A stretch of DNA of 33,164 nt from Planctomycetaceae bacterium (GTDB lineage: Bacteria; Planctomycetota; Planctomycetia; Planctomycetales; Planctomycetaceae): assembly GCA_003445035.1 (NCBI GenBank), contig DLVV01000239.1:1-33164 (forward strand). Reading direction: 5' to 3'. The notes under the pieces were generated by a model. That model was not told the DNA's origin, did not search any database, and saw nothing but the letters and a program-made list of their open reading frames with translations. Shown here piece after piece: positions 1 through 7,178 of this stretch (positions are counted from its first letter, which is position 1; every line of letters starts with the position of its first letter). Made by a program: the position numbers and the translations under genes.

Positions 1-1
1 G

Positions 2-328
2 TTCCTGGCCAATGATGGCCTGTACAACTACGCCTTCGTATTGAAATACGACGTGTTGACCGTCCACCGCGGAGGTGACCAGGTCGAATCAACCATTTAC
101 GTCGCACACTACAATCCCAGGAAGCCCCGCGCCGAGGTTGCCGACGAGTTCTATCCCGACCTGGGAGGCAATCTCAAGCGATTCCGGGCCGGCGACGTAC
201 ACCGCCTGGCGCTCGAGCAACCGTGGGACGAACATTACATCGGGGCACTGGTCGACCGCTATCACGAGGTCCGCGGCAAGCGGATCTACTGGGCGATCTG
301 GAGCAACACCGTCAACAACGACAGGTGA
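2..328 (+). CDS. C-terminal fragment of an uncharacterised protein (5' end outside window)
   Basis: The reading frame is open from the first complete codon at position 2 to the TGA at 326-328 with no in-frame stop, so this is the tail (about 108 residues) of a gene that begins before the window; the internal TTG at 41 is not a convincing start. The visible part alternates hydrophobic strands with charged turns (around YNYAFVLKYDVLTVHRG and IYVAHYNPR) and ends in KRIYWAIWSN, which suggests a small beta-rich domain. It faintly resembles a C-terminal domain that I associate with proteins encoded beside alginate-O-acetylation-like (MBOAT/SGNH) gene sets in planctomycetes, but that is recollection, not a demonstrated match. 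It converges on the next gene with an 11-base gap. Confidence 0.6.
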   Translation, partial: FLANDGLYNYAFVLKYDVLTVHRGGDQVESTIYVAHYNPRKPRAEVADEFYPDLGGNLKRFRAGDVHRLALEQPWDEHYIGALVDRYHEVRGKRIYWAIWSNTVNNDR

Positions 329-339
329 GCTGGCACCAA

Positions 340-1371
340 CTACCTTCGCCGGAAGTAACTCTTGAAGACCAGGAGCAGAAGAACCGGCGAAAGAAACAAG
401 GTGTAGCAGAAGCCGAAGATGTCGAGAAACTTGATCGAATCGGGCAGTACCGCTTGGTCGAGCGCCGCCGGCAGAACCACGCTCCAGCACATCAGAATCA
501 ACCCGACCTGGCGACGTTTTTGTTCAGCTTCCTTGGCCTCGGGGCTGCCCGATTTCGGAGCAGCTGTTCGCTTTTTCGGTTTCTTCTTGGTCTTCTTCAC
601 TTTTTCCGTGTCGGCACGGTCCGCGCCCGATTCCGCCTCTCCATCGGCTTCAATCCCCGCGTAAAACCGGGCGATGCCCTGGTTGACCGAAAGCGGACTG
701 GCAATCAACCGCCGCATCGGCACGCCGACCCGCAACCGCAGTTCATCCTCGAGATCGTGAGTGGGTTCGTCGACACACGCGACCAGCAACGTGTCGTCGT
801 CCACAAACAACGGGAGGATCGTATTGCGGCGTGCGACGTTGCGGGGAATCTTGGCGAGAATCGAATCGTCAGGGGTCAGTTGCTCGAGATCGACATACGG
901 AAGCCCCAGTTCTATCGCCAGGGCCTCCGCGGCCGTCTCGGCATCCACCAGCTTCATCTGGACAACGGCATCCCGCAACGACAATCCACGCCGCTCGGCA
1001 AAGTCCTTCGCCTCATCGATCTGATCACGACTGAGTCCACCACTGCGGACCAGGGTTTGAGCGATCGTGGGTCGGACCAGTTCATCGTTCTCGTCGAATT
1101 CCCGTCCCAACACCTCGTCGTAGTCGTGTTTTCGCTCGGGATCAGTCAGGCACAACATCGCCTTGGCAAGATCGTTGAGCAATTCCTGCGACTCGACCTG
1201 GTAGGTCCCCGTCGCGTACTTACGAACGTGTTCGTTGAGCTTCTTGTAGTGGCCACGAATCTTCTGGACGTCGTCCTCAAACGTTACCAGCCGCAACAAC
1301 GCGTAGTGGTCCGGCGGCCGGGGGATGTTTTCCGGGATTCCCAGCCAGTCCTTGTAGACGTCCAACGCCAC
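340..1371 (-). CDS. J-like / MshEN-domain membrane protein paired with Hsp70
   Basis: About 343 residues. Residues 20-90 resemble a J-domain (DHYALLRL..., then a third-helix-like stretch ending LTDPERKHDYDEVLG), but the catalytic HPD loop is absent; the place is taken by HVRKYATG. Residues 100-240 look like the MshEN/T2SSE N-terminal domain of type II secretion ATPases (IELGLPYVDL, then IPRNVARRNTILPLF and LLVACVDEP). A Lys-rich linker (about 245-290) precedes two hydrophobic segments (about 298-314 and 325-347), so the protein is probably anchored in the cytoplasmic membrane by its C-terminus. It lies immediately downstream of the Hsp70 gene on the same strand. I chose the GTG at 1371 because AAGGAAGG lies six bases upstream; the longer GTG start at 1425, five bases after the Hsp70 stop, is possible but has a poorer ribosome site. 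Role as an Hsp70 partner is inferred. Confidence 0.75.
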   Translation of the reverse strand: MALDVYKDWLGIPENIPRPPDHYALLRLVTFEDDVQKIRGHYKKLNEHVRKYATGTYQVESQELLNDLAKAMLCLTDPERKHDYDEVLGREFDENDELVRPTIAQTLVRSGGLSRDQIDEAKDFAERRGLSLRDAVVQMKLVDAETAAEALAIELGLPYVDLEQLTPDDSILAKIPRNVARRNTILPLFVDDDTLLVACVDEPTHDLEDELRLRVGVPMRRLIASPLSVNQGIARFYAGIEADGEAESGADRADTEKVKKTKKKPKKRTAAPKSGSPEAKEAEQKRRQVGLILMCWSVVLPAALDQAVLPDSIKFLDIFGFCYTLFLSPVLLLLVFKSYFRRR

Positions 1372-1377
1372 GAGTCG

Positions 1378-1385
1378 CCTTCCTT
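1378..1385 (-). promoter_or_regulatory. Strong Shine-Dalgarno deciding the J-like gene start
   Basis: AAGGAAGG on the minus strand is separated by six bases (CGACTC) from the GTG at 1371-1369. No comparable purine run precedes the in-frame GTG at 1425, so this site argues for the shorter protein. Confidence 0.6.
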
Positions 1386-1430
1386 GCGGACCGATCCCTC
1401 CGGTGATTCCCGGAGAGTCATGCACTCCGA

Positions 1431-3005
1431 CTACTCGACCTGGTAACTCTCGGCCAACGCCCCAAACGCATCGACACCCTCATCATCGAGACCCGAGTCC
1501 CGGACGATCTCGATCGACGCCTCGTTGTTGCTGGTCAACTCGCGTGCCGTACAGTTGATCCGACCGGAGGCGTCGTAGGCGTAAGTCACCTCGACCGGGG
1601 ATCCCTTGGGGAGATTGGCCGGCAGGTTGGTGATCCAGAAGTCTCCGATATTGGCACAGGCATCAATGTCCTCGACCTCGCCCTCGAGCACCGTCACGTG
1701 GATCCGCTGCTGGTTGTCCGAGGTGGTGGCGAACCGCTGAGTCACGTCGAAGGGCAACTCGGTGTTGCGCTGGATCATGATGTGGTTCTTCTTCTCACGA
1801 TCCGTGGGATCAGTCACCTTGGTGCCCAGCGAGTGAGAATTGACGTCTGCGGTCGCGACACTTCTGAGGCGATTGATGATGGCCTTGCCCATGCGGGTCT
1901 CGCCGCCGGTGGCACGCGCCTCGAGAATCGCGGCGTGCAGCGCCGCTCCGTGACCGACCGCTTCCTCGGGGTCCACTTCCTTGTTGGGCTCACGCTGGCA
2001 GATCTCCTTGAGCATCTTCTCGACCACGGGCATGTGAGTCGACCCGCCAACGAGTACGAGTTCATCAAGATCTCCGGGACCAACCCCGGCCTGGGCCAGT
2101 ACCAACTCGGTCGTGTCGCGAGTCCGCTGCAGTAGGTCGCTGGTGAGATTCTCAAATTCTCCGCGAGTGATCGACACTGTCATCGAGTTGCCCTCGAAGT
2201 AAACCTCGATCGGTACCTGGGCGGTTTCGGAAAGTTTCCGTTTGGCATCCTCGCAATCCTGGGTCAACTGTCGTGGGATCCTCCCTCGGAGATCCAAGTC
2301 AAATTTCTTCTGGAATTCCTCGGCCACGTGATCGACCAGCCGTCGACTCCAGTCCAGCCCGCCCAGCATCACGTCCCCGTCAGTGGCCAGTACCTTGAAA
2401 TTCGTCGGCGTGTACCGGACGACGGTCACATCAAAGGTTCCGCCACCGAGGTCGTAGACCAGGATCGTCCGCTCAACCTGCTCGAGATCCGCTCGCCCCA
2501 ATTCGCCCTTTTCCCAGGCATGGGACAGCGTGGCCGCGGTCGGCTCGTTGATGATGTCAATGACATTGAGCCCGGCGATGCGACCGGCGTCCTGGGTCGC
2601 CTTGCGGCGGATGTCGTTGAAGTAGTACGGCACGGTGATCACCGCGTTGCCGATCGGGCCGATTTCCTTCTCGGCGTCCTGCTTGAGCTTCTTGAGAATC
2701 AGGGCCGAGACGAACTCCGGCGTCAATTTCTGGTCTTTGAAAACCACGTGGAAGTCCTTGTTCCCCATCTCCCGCTTGATCGCCTCGACGATGCGATCGG
2801 GAGATTCCTCGGCAATGCGAGCGAACGAGGGGCCGACCACGACGCGATCGCCGTCGCCCAGCAGAACCACACTGGGAGTGATGTCACGGCCATCAACATT
2901 CTTGATCAGTTGAGGGTTGCCCTCGTCATCGAGTTGGGCAATTGACGAATACGTGGTCCCGAGGTCGATGCCGACGGTTTGACCTTCGACGAAATTGGCG
3001 GCCAT
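1431..3005 (-). CDS. Hsp70-family chaperone (short DnaK-like)
   Basis: 524 residues from the ATG at 3005 (AAGGA upstream; the frame extends further 5' but the family starts here). The actin-like ATPase domain fills about residues 1-385: GIDLGTTYSSIAQ (phosphate 1), VYDLGGGTFDVTV (phosphate 2) and LVLVGGSTHMP (adenosine motif) are all intact, so ATP binding and hydrolysis are expected. The remaining ~135 residues match the beta-sandwich substrate-binding part (TELPFDVTQRF, then GSPVEVTYAYDASGRINCTARE), but there is little room for the full helical lid of a 640-residue DnaK. It is followed five to sixty bases later by a J-like membrane protein that lacks HPD, rather than by dnaJ or grpE, so this is probably a specialised Hsp70 paralogue and not the housekeeping DnaK. 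Confidence 0.9.
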   Translation of the reverse strand: MAANFVEGQTVGIDLGTTYSSIAQLDDEGNPQLIKNVDGRDITPSVVLLGDGDRVVVGPSFARIAEESPDRIVEAIKREMGNKDFHVVFKDQKLTPEFVSALILKKLKQDAEKEIGPIGNAVITVPYYFNDIRRKATQDAGRIAGLNVIDIINEPTAATLSHAWEKGELGRADLEQVERTILVYDLGGGTFDVTVVRYTPTNFKVLATDGDVMLGGLDWSRRLVDHVAEEFQKKFDLDLRGRIPRQLTQDCEDAKRKLSETAQVPIEVYFEGNSMTVSITRGEFENLTSDLLQRTRDTTELVLAQAGVGPGDLDELVLVGGSTHMPVVEKMLKEICQREPNKEVDPEEAVGHGAALHAAILEARATGGETRMGKAIINRLRSVATADVNSHSLGTKVTDPTDREKKNHIMIQRNTELPFDVTQRFATTSDNQQRIHVTVLEGEVEDIDACANIGDFWITNLPANLPKGSPVEVTYAYDASGRINCTARELTSNNEASIEIVRDSGLDDEGVDAFGALAESYQVE

Positions 3006-3205
3006 TCTCTGGATCCTTCTCGCAACAGCAGGAGAACCAATGGTGAAATCAGAACAGGTCGCAGCAAGCAAACAGAAGTCAATCGGCCCGATCGGTCACC
3101 GGCAAGAGACCGGACCAGGCCGACCAGAGCCTCAGTCCATTGTGTCAATCCGCTGGAAGCGATTCAAGCACCTCGCCAGGGGACCGGTGATCCTCCTCGG
3201 CCGAC
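3006..3205. other. Intergenic region upstream of the Hsp70 gene
   Basis: About 200 bases between the Hsp70 start and the end of the next gene upstream on the minus strand. TTGAC-like hexamers occur on the minus strand (rc of 3143-3148 and 3077-3082) but neither has a good -10 at 16-18 bases. No CIRCE-type inverted repeat (TTAGCACTC-N9-GAGTGCTAA) is present. The Hsp70 promoter is presumably here but I cannot place it. Confidence 0.4.
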
Positions 3206-5788
3206 TTATCGGCTTCCCCGATCCCTCAGCTTCCGAGACGACTTGGGCAATTGAGGGGAACCCGGCGCCGTGCGTGCCCGAGGCGCTGGCCGGATAATCG
3301 GCGGCTCGAACTTCGCCTTCCGGATTTGCCGCAACGCCGCCTTCGCCTTCGGAGCCAACCCGAATTCGATCGACATCAACGGCGATGACCAACCGATGTC
3401 CTTCAACGGCAATGCGATGTCACCGAACTCGAAATCGCTGACCGAAACCGTTGACGCCAGGGCATTCTTGGCAAACGACCGCCAGGCCACGTCGAATTGC
3501 TTGCGGTACACGTCGGTCAGCAACCGGCGATCGGCGATCTTGATACCGGCTGCAAAGCTGCCGGTCATTTTGATCACCGGATCGGAGGGGAAACGGATCT
3601 GCAACGGTTGACCGCCCTTTCCGGTTCGAGGCAACAACTTCAACCTCGCGGTGTGCTCGAGTGTCAGGTCGAAGACGGCTAGTGGCTTCCAGTCGCCATC
3701 CGCCCGGGTCGAGACAATCAGACGGGCACCGGGGATCAGGAACCGGAAGCCCATCGGGGCCTGGATCGCCGAGGCCGATTCGTCGGTCGGCACGATCGAG
3801 ATCGGCCGGGTCAGTTCCAACTCGCACCGCAACTCGGTCGTCGCCGGCATCGTGGCAATCGCGGGAATCACCTTCGACAACTCGCCACGGTCCCCCAGTT
3901 TCCGCACCAGTTCCTCGGGGGTGTCGCGAACATCCACTCGGGCCACGCCACCGTCGATCAGCATCTGGGTCAGAGGATCGAGCAGTCCCGGCGCAAAACC
4001 TACCCGCAGGGTCTGCGTTCGAGGAATTCGCTTCACCAGGTCCTTGACCAGGATCATCTCCCGGGGTGAACGCGGCGCGGTCGACGGATCGGGTGCCGCA
4101 ACGGTCATCCCGATCGCGATCGAGAGTCCGCTCTTCTCCACCGCCACCGCCTCTGGCCAGAGCCGAACACGGGGCTGGTAGACCGGCAGCGGCCACAGGC
4201 TGCGGAACAGGTCCGAGGAATCTGCGAACTCGAGCCGTTGTTCCATTTCGGTGATCAATGTCGGAACCAACTCGCGAATCTTCTCCTCGACCAGCCCCCG
4301 CTGCTCGGCCAGGCTCGTGACGATCGTCTCATACACCCTCCGCCGCTTGGTGTCTTGGAACCCACCGGTGACCTCGATGGTCTCCGGGCCGATCACCTGG
4401 TATTGCTCGGGAGCGATCTGAAAACTCGACTGGACCAGCTTGAGTTTCAGCCGCCGTTTGGCCACCGACGGCTCGACGACAAAATCCAGCATGACAGGGG
4501 CAACCGGCTGCTGGTGTCCGACCAGGATGTGCGAGGCGCTGGCGGTGAACTTCAGTTCTCGCTCCTTTTCGAAGTAGATCTTCTCTCCGTTGACCTTCTT
4601 GTCATCGAGCTTGACCCTGTGGATCCGGGTCTGGCCAATGGTCACGGTGATGTTCTTCAACGCCATTCGCACGCTGATGGTCCCGTCGCTCCGGGTCGAG
4701 AGACCTGCCGCATGGATCTCGCCGCGGTACGAGATGTCATCGAGAGTCGCCTCGTAGAACTTCTTGTCCGGCTTCTTCCGCGGTTTTCCGTCATCTTCCT
4801 TGATGGACACCGAGTCGAGGGTTCCCGAGAGAATGTCCTCCGGGACCGCGGTGGGAATCGCCGCAGCAATCGCATCGAGCACCTCGGCCCCCACTCGCAA
4901 ATAAGCCGCCCCGCCGATGTGTGCGACCGGAACAAAGGGGGCCAACGCGTCGGGCAACGGTGTGCCACGTGATACCAGTGGAGAATCGGGAATCGGCTGG
5001 CGAGGGTTCTTCAACCAGTTTTCCAGCAGCTGACTGTCGTAAGCCCGCTGCCACACCCCATGGGCCTCCGACTTTGGCTCATCGTACCGCACTCGCCCGC
5101 CAGCCTTCTTCAGCGCCGCCACCATCTCACGGGACCGTTCCGGATAGACGATCCGGTCCTGGGGTCCGTGGAAGACCCAGATCGGCATGTTCTTCAGCGC
5201 GGCCACTCGGGTCGTATCCCCACCACCGGACACCGGCACCACCGCGGCCCAACGGTCCGGATGGGCCATCGCCAGACTCCAGGCCCCGTACCCTCCCATC
5301 GACCAGCCTGTCAGAATCTCCCGGCTGCGATCGACGGCGTAGTCCTTTTCGACCTGGTCGAGAATCTTCAGCGCGCGGTTGGCATCCGGCGACCCGGCCT
5401 GCCAGCGTTCAAGAAACCGGCGGCCTCGTGTCGTCTCGCACTGAGGAAATATCACGATGAAGGGGTAATCGGCCAAGCGGGCTCGCACATAGGGCCCCAG
5501 CCCGATCTGAACAGGCTTCACCCCGTCACGACCACACTCGTCGGCACCGTGCAGGTACAGGATCGTGGGATATCGTTTTTGCTTGTCGTAACCGGCCGGC
5601 AGAAAGACCTGGTACTGGTGGGTTCCCTGGTCGTCCTCGTAGACCTTTTTCAGGAACCGTCCCTTCGGAGTCTCGTCGGACTGTTGTTGAGCCTGCAGGG
5701 GGGCAACACACAGGGCGATAACACCCAGCGCCAGCCACCACGGTCTCGAAACCAACCGCACGCAGCGCATTCGAGAAGCACTCCACAT
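3206..5788 (-). CDS. Secreted alpha/beta-hydrolase (esterase/PHB-depolymerase-like) with long uncharacterised C-terminal region
   Basis: 860 residues from the ATG at 5788. A basic N-terminus and hydrophobic stretch (about 10-33, ending in AQAQ-like PLQAQQQ) form a Sec signal peptide. Residues 45-260 are an esterase of the PHB-depolymerase/prolyl-oligopeptidase type: ILYLHGADECG oxyanion region, nucleophile Ser163 in GWSMGG, Asp211 in FHGPQDRIV and His243 in EAHGVW, a complete triad. The rest (about 290-860) has no motif I can name with confidence. It is rich in long amphipathic beta strands and contains helix-like stretches (about 500-530, EQRGLVEEKIRELVPTLI) that recall two consecutive lipid-binding barrels of the BPI/TULIP type; this is a hypothesis only. 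Usual family members end near residue 270-300, so the C-terminal extension is the odd part. Substrate unknown, probably an ester outside the cytoplasmic membrane. Confidence 0.8.
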   Translation of the reverse strand: MWSASRMRCVRLVSRPWWLALGVIALCVAPLQAQQQSDETPKGRFLKKVYEDDQGTHQYQVFLPAGYDKQKRYPTILYLHGADECGRDGVKPVQIGLGPYVRARLADYPFIVIFPQCETTRGRRFLERWQAGSPDANRALKILDQVEKDYAVDRSREILTGWSMGGYGAWSLAMAHPDRWAAVVPVSGGGDTTRVAALKNMPIWVFHGPQDRIVYPERSREMVAALKKAGGRVRYDEPKSEAHGVWQRAYDSQLLENWLKNPRQPIPDSPLVSRGTPLPDALAPFVPVAHIGGAAYLRVGAEVLDAIAAAIPTAVPEDILSGTLDSVSIKEDDGKPRKKPDKKFYEATLDDISYRGEIHAAGLSTRSDGTISVRMALKNITVTIGQTRIHRVKLDDKKVNGEKIYFEKERELKFTASASHILVGHQQPVAPVMLDFVVEPSVAKRRLKLKLVQSSFQIAPEQYQVIGPETIEVTGGFQDTKRRRVYETIVTSLAEQRGLVEEKIRELVPTLITEMEQRLEFADSSDLFRSLWPLPVYQPRVRLWPEAVAVEKSGLSIAIGMTVAAPDPSTAPRSPREMILVKDLVKRIPRTQTLRVGFAPGLLDPLTQMLIDGGVARVDVRDTPEELVRKLGDRGELSKVIPAIATMPATTELRCELELTRPISIVPTDESASAIQAPMGFRFLIPGARLIVSTRADGDWKPLAVFDLTLEHTARLKLLPRTGKGGQPLQIRFPSDPVIKMTGSFAAGIKIADRRLLTDVYRKQFDVAWRSFAKNALASTVSVSDFEFGDIALPLKDIGWSSPLMSIEFGLAPKAKAALRQIRKAKFEPPIIRPAPRARTAPGSPQLPKSSRKLRDRGSR

Positions 5789-5861
5789 GTCTCAACTCTC
5801 TCAGCTTCGACAGCCTGCCGCCTGCCGGCCACCAACGACCGGACACGTCCCACTCACCCCC

Positions 5862-5890
5862 CCTGTAACCGGACCACGACACGCTGTCAA
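5862..5890 (-). promoter_or_regulatory. Possible sigma70-type promoter for the secreted hydrolase
   Basis: On the minus strand a perfect TTGACA (5890-5885) is followed after 17 bases by TACAGG (5867-5862), a three-of-six match to TATAAT. It would give a leader of about 65 bases ahead of the ATG at 5788. The -35 is good, the -10 weak, and the surrounding 5789-5983 holds no other gene. Confidence 0.35.
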
Positions 5891-5983
5891 CAAGACACCG
5901 GCGATCGGGCCGGTCCCGAAATTGAGACGGTCCGGAAAGGGATTGTGGGACAGCTTTGCGGGGAACCGAGATGCGGATCGGAC

Positions 5984-6607
5984 CTAGGCGTTTTGTCGCT
6001 TGAGCCGACTGCGGGCGCGAGCCAATGTGGGGCCGATCGAGTTCTCCGACAGTCCCAGTGCCTGGCTGATCTCGCTGTAACTTCGTCCCTCGAGATGAAA
6101 CAACCGGACCACGCCGGCATCACGTTCATCCAGTCCGGCCAGCATCGCCTCGACCTCGTCGACGTCGTCGATCCGCCGTTCGTGGACCGGCTGTGAACCA
6201 GCCTGGTCAAGAGTGGCCTGGTGAGCCGGCACGTGGCCCAGCGCCTCGGCTTTCCGTCTCCTGGCCATCTCGCGGACCACCACGCGACGGGCAATCACCG
6301 CCAGGTAGGTCGCCAATGAACACTTGGCCCGAAACCGCCGCAACGCAGAGAAATCGTCGGCCAACAACGCCAGGAACACCTCGGCACACAGGTCATCGAT
6401 GTCGTCGGTGGACAACCTCACGCTGCGAGCGTGAGCGGTATGGTTGATCACGTGGACGAACAGGCCGATGAACCGATCCACGAAATCTCGCCACGCGCCG
6501 GGATGATGTTCCAGGCAACGTTCGAGCAGGCTGCGATCAACTTCGGTGAGTGCCAAGAGATTGCGCGCAAAAGGTGAGTAAAAATCAGGCCCGATTTTGC
6601 CCCCCAC
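5984..6607 (-). CDS. ECF-type RNA polymerase sigma factor
   Basis: 207 residues. Sigma region 2 lies at about 28-105 (CLEHHPGAWRDFVDRFIGLF, DIDDLCAEVFLALL, YLAVIARRVVVREMARR) and region 4 at about 148-205 (LDERDAGVVRLFHLEGRSYSEISQALGLSENSIGPTLARARSRLK), which carries the helix-turn-helix that reads the -35. The sequence is of the planctomycete ECF kind that begins near LTEVDRSLLERCLEHHPGAW, so the real start may be the TTG at 6556 rather than the GTG at 6607; neither has a clear Shine-Dalgarno. No anti-sigma gene is adjacent: downstream is the secreted hydrolase, upstream a divergent ferredoxin. Regulon unknown. Family assignment is firm, start codon is not. Confidence 0.9.
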   Translation of the reverse strand: MGGKIGPDFYSPFARNLLALTEVDRSLLERCLEHHPGAWRDFVDRFIGLFVHVINHTAHARSVRLSTDDIDDLCAEVFLALLADDFSALRRFRAKCSLATYLAVIARRVVVREMARRRKAEALGHVPAHQATLDQAGSQPVHERRIDDVDEVEAMLAGLDERDAGVVRLFHLEGRSYSEISQALGLSENSIGPTLARARSRLKRQNA

Positions 6608-6723
6608 CCGCGCAAACTTTAGTCAGAGGCCAGACCTGAGGCAAGATGGGTCTCGATTCTGCCGAAACATATTGTGGTGTCAGACGAAATTCCTCGACGA
6701 TTCAACTCGATCCAGCCGGCCAC

Positions 6724-6753
6724 TTGACACTCGACCGGCGACCACACTACCAT
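6724..6753 (+). promoter_or_regulatory. Probable promoter of the ferredoxin gene
   Basis: TTGACA at 6724-6729 and TACCAT at 6748-6753 are 18 bases apart; the -35 is perfect and the -10 matches four of six. It would start transcription about 90 bases ahead of the ferredoxin ATG at 6852. The rest of the 244-base divergent region (6608-6851) shows no other clear element. Confidence 0.45.
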
Positions 6754-6851
6754 CTCGCAGTCACTCGAAAATTGGCACTCCAACGGGTCACTATGAGCTG
6801 CGATTTTCCGCCTCCGCGTAGCATCTGCACGGAAATCAAGAGGGAAAACCA

Positions 6852-7139
6852 ATGACACACGTCGTCGCCGAACCGTGTTTCAACTGCAAGTACACCGACT
6901 GCGTGGTCGTCTGTCCGGTCGAGTGTTTCTACGAAGGTGAATCGATGCTCTACATCCATCCGGATGAGTGCATCGACTGCGAGGCGTGTATCCCCGAATG
7001 CCCGGTGGAAGCGATCTTCATCGAAGACAATCTGCCGGCTGAGTGGGAACCTTTCACGCAGCTCAACGCGGATATGTGCAACGCTGACCCGCCGCTGCCG
7101 GTGCTTACCGAGAAAAAGGAACCAATGGCCGATTCCTAG
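6852..7139 (+). CDS. fdxA: 7Fe-type ferredoxin ([3Fe-4S][4Fe-4S], FdxA-like)
   Basis: 95 residues, ATG with AGAGGG upstream. The N-terminal cysteines are Cys9, Cys12, Cys17 and Cys21-Pro, and the second set is Cys40, Cys43, Cys46 and Cys50-Pro. The seven-residue gap between Cys9 and Cys17 is the pattern of Azotobacter ferredoxin I / FdxA: Cys9, Cys17 and Cys50 hold the 3Fe cluster, Cys21, Cys40, Cys43 and Cys46 hold the 4Fe cluster, and Cys12 is extra. The [16 protein letters not shown] and [16 protein letters not shown] stretches and the C-terminal KKEP are typical of the family. A soluble low-potential electron carrier; partner not visible here. It is followed after 39 bases by the GH88 gene, which may share its transcript but is functionally unrelated as far as I can tell. 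Confidence 0.92.
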   Translation: MTHVVAEPCFNCKYTDCVVVCPVECFYEGESMLYIHPDECIDCEACIPECPVEAIFIEDNLPAEWEPFTQLNADMCNADPPLPVLTEKKEPMADS

Positions 7140-7178
7140 GCCGGGCGGTCGAGGTCGTCCTGCGGAGTGTGAGGGGGC

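Noticed and set aside
223..1446. 407-codon open frame on the plus strand opposite the J-like gene
   Set aside because: It is the antisense shadow of a gene with recognisable domains; the translated product is Arg/Gln/Val-rich without motifs, as is usual for antisense frames in high-GC DNA.
5060..6196. 378-codon plus-strand frame spanning the hydrolase-sigma junction
   Set aside because: Crosses two well-supported minus-strand genes and the intergenic region; His/Arg-rich with no motifs.
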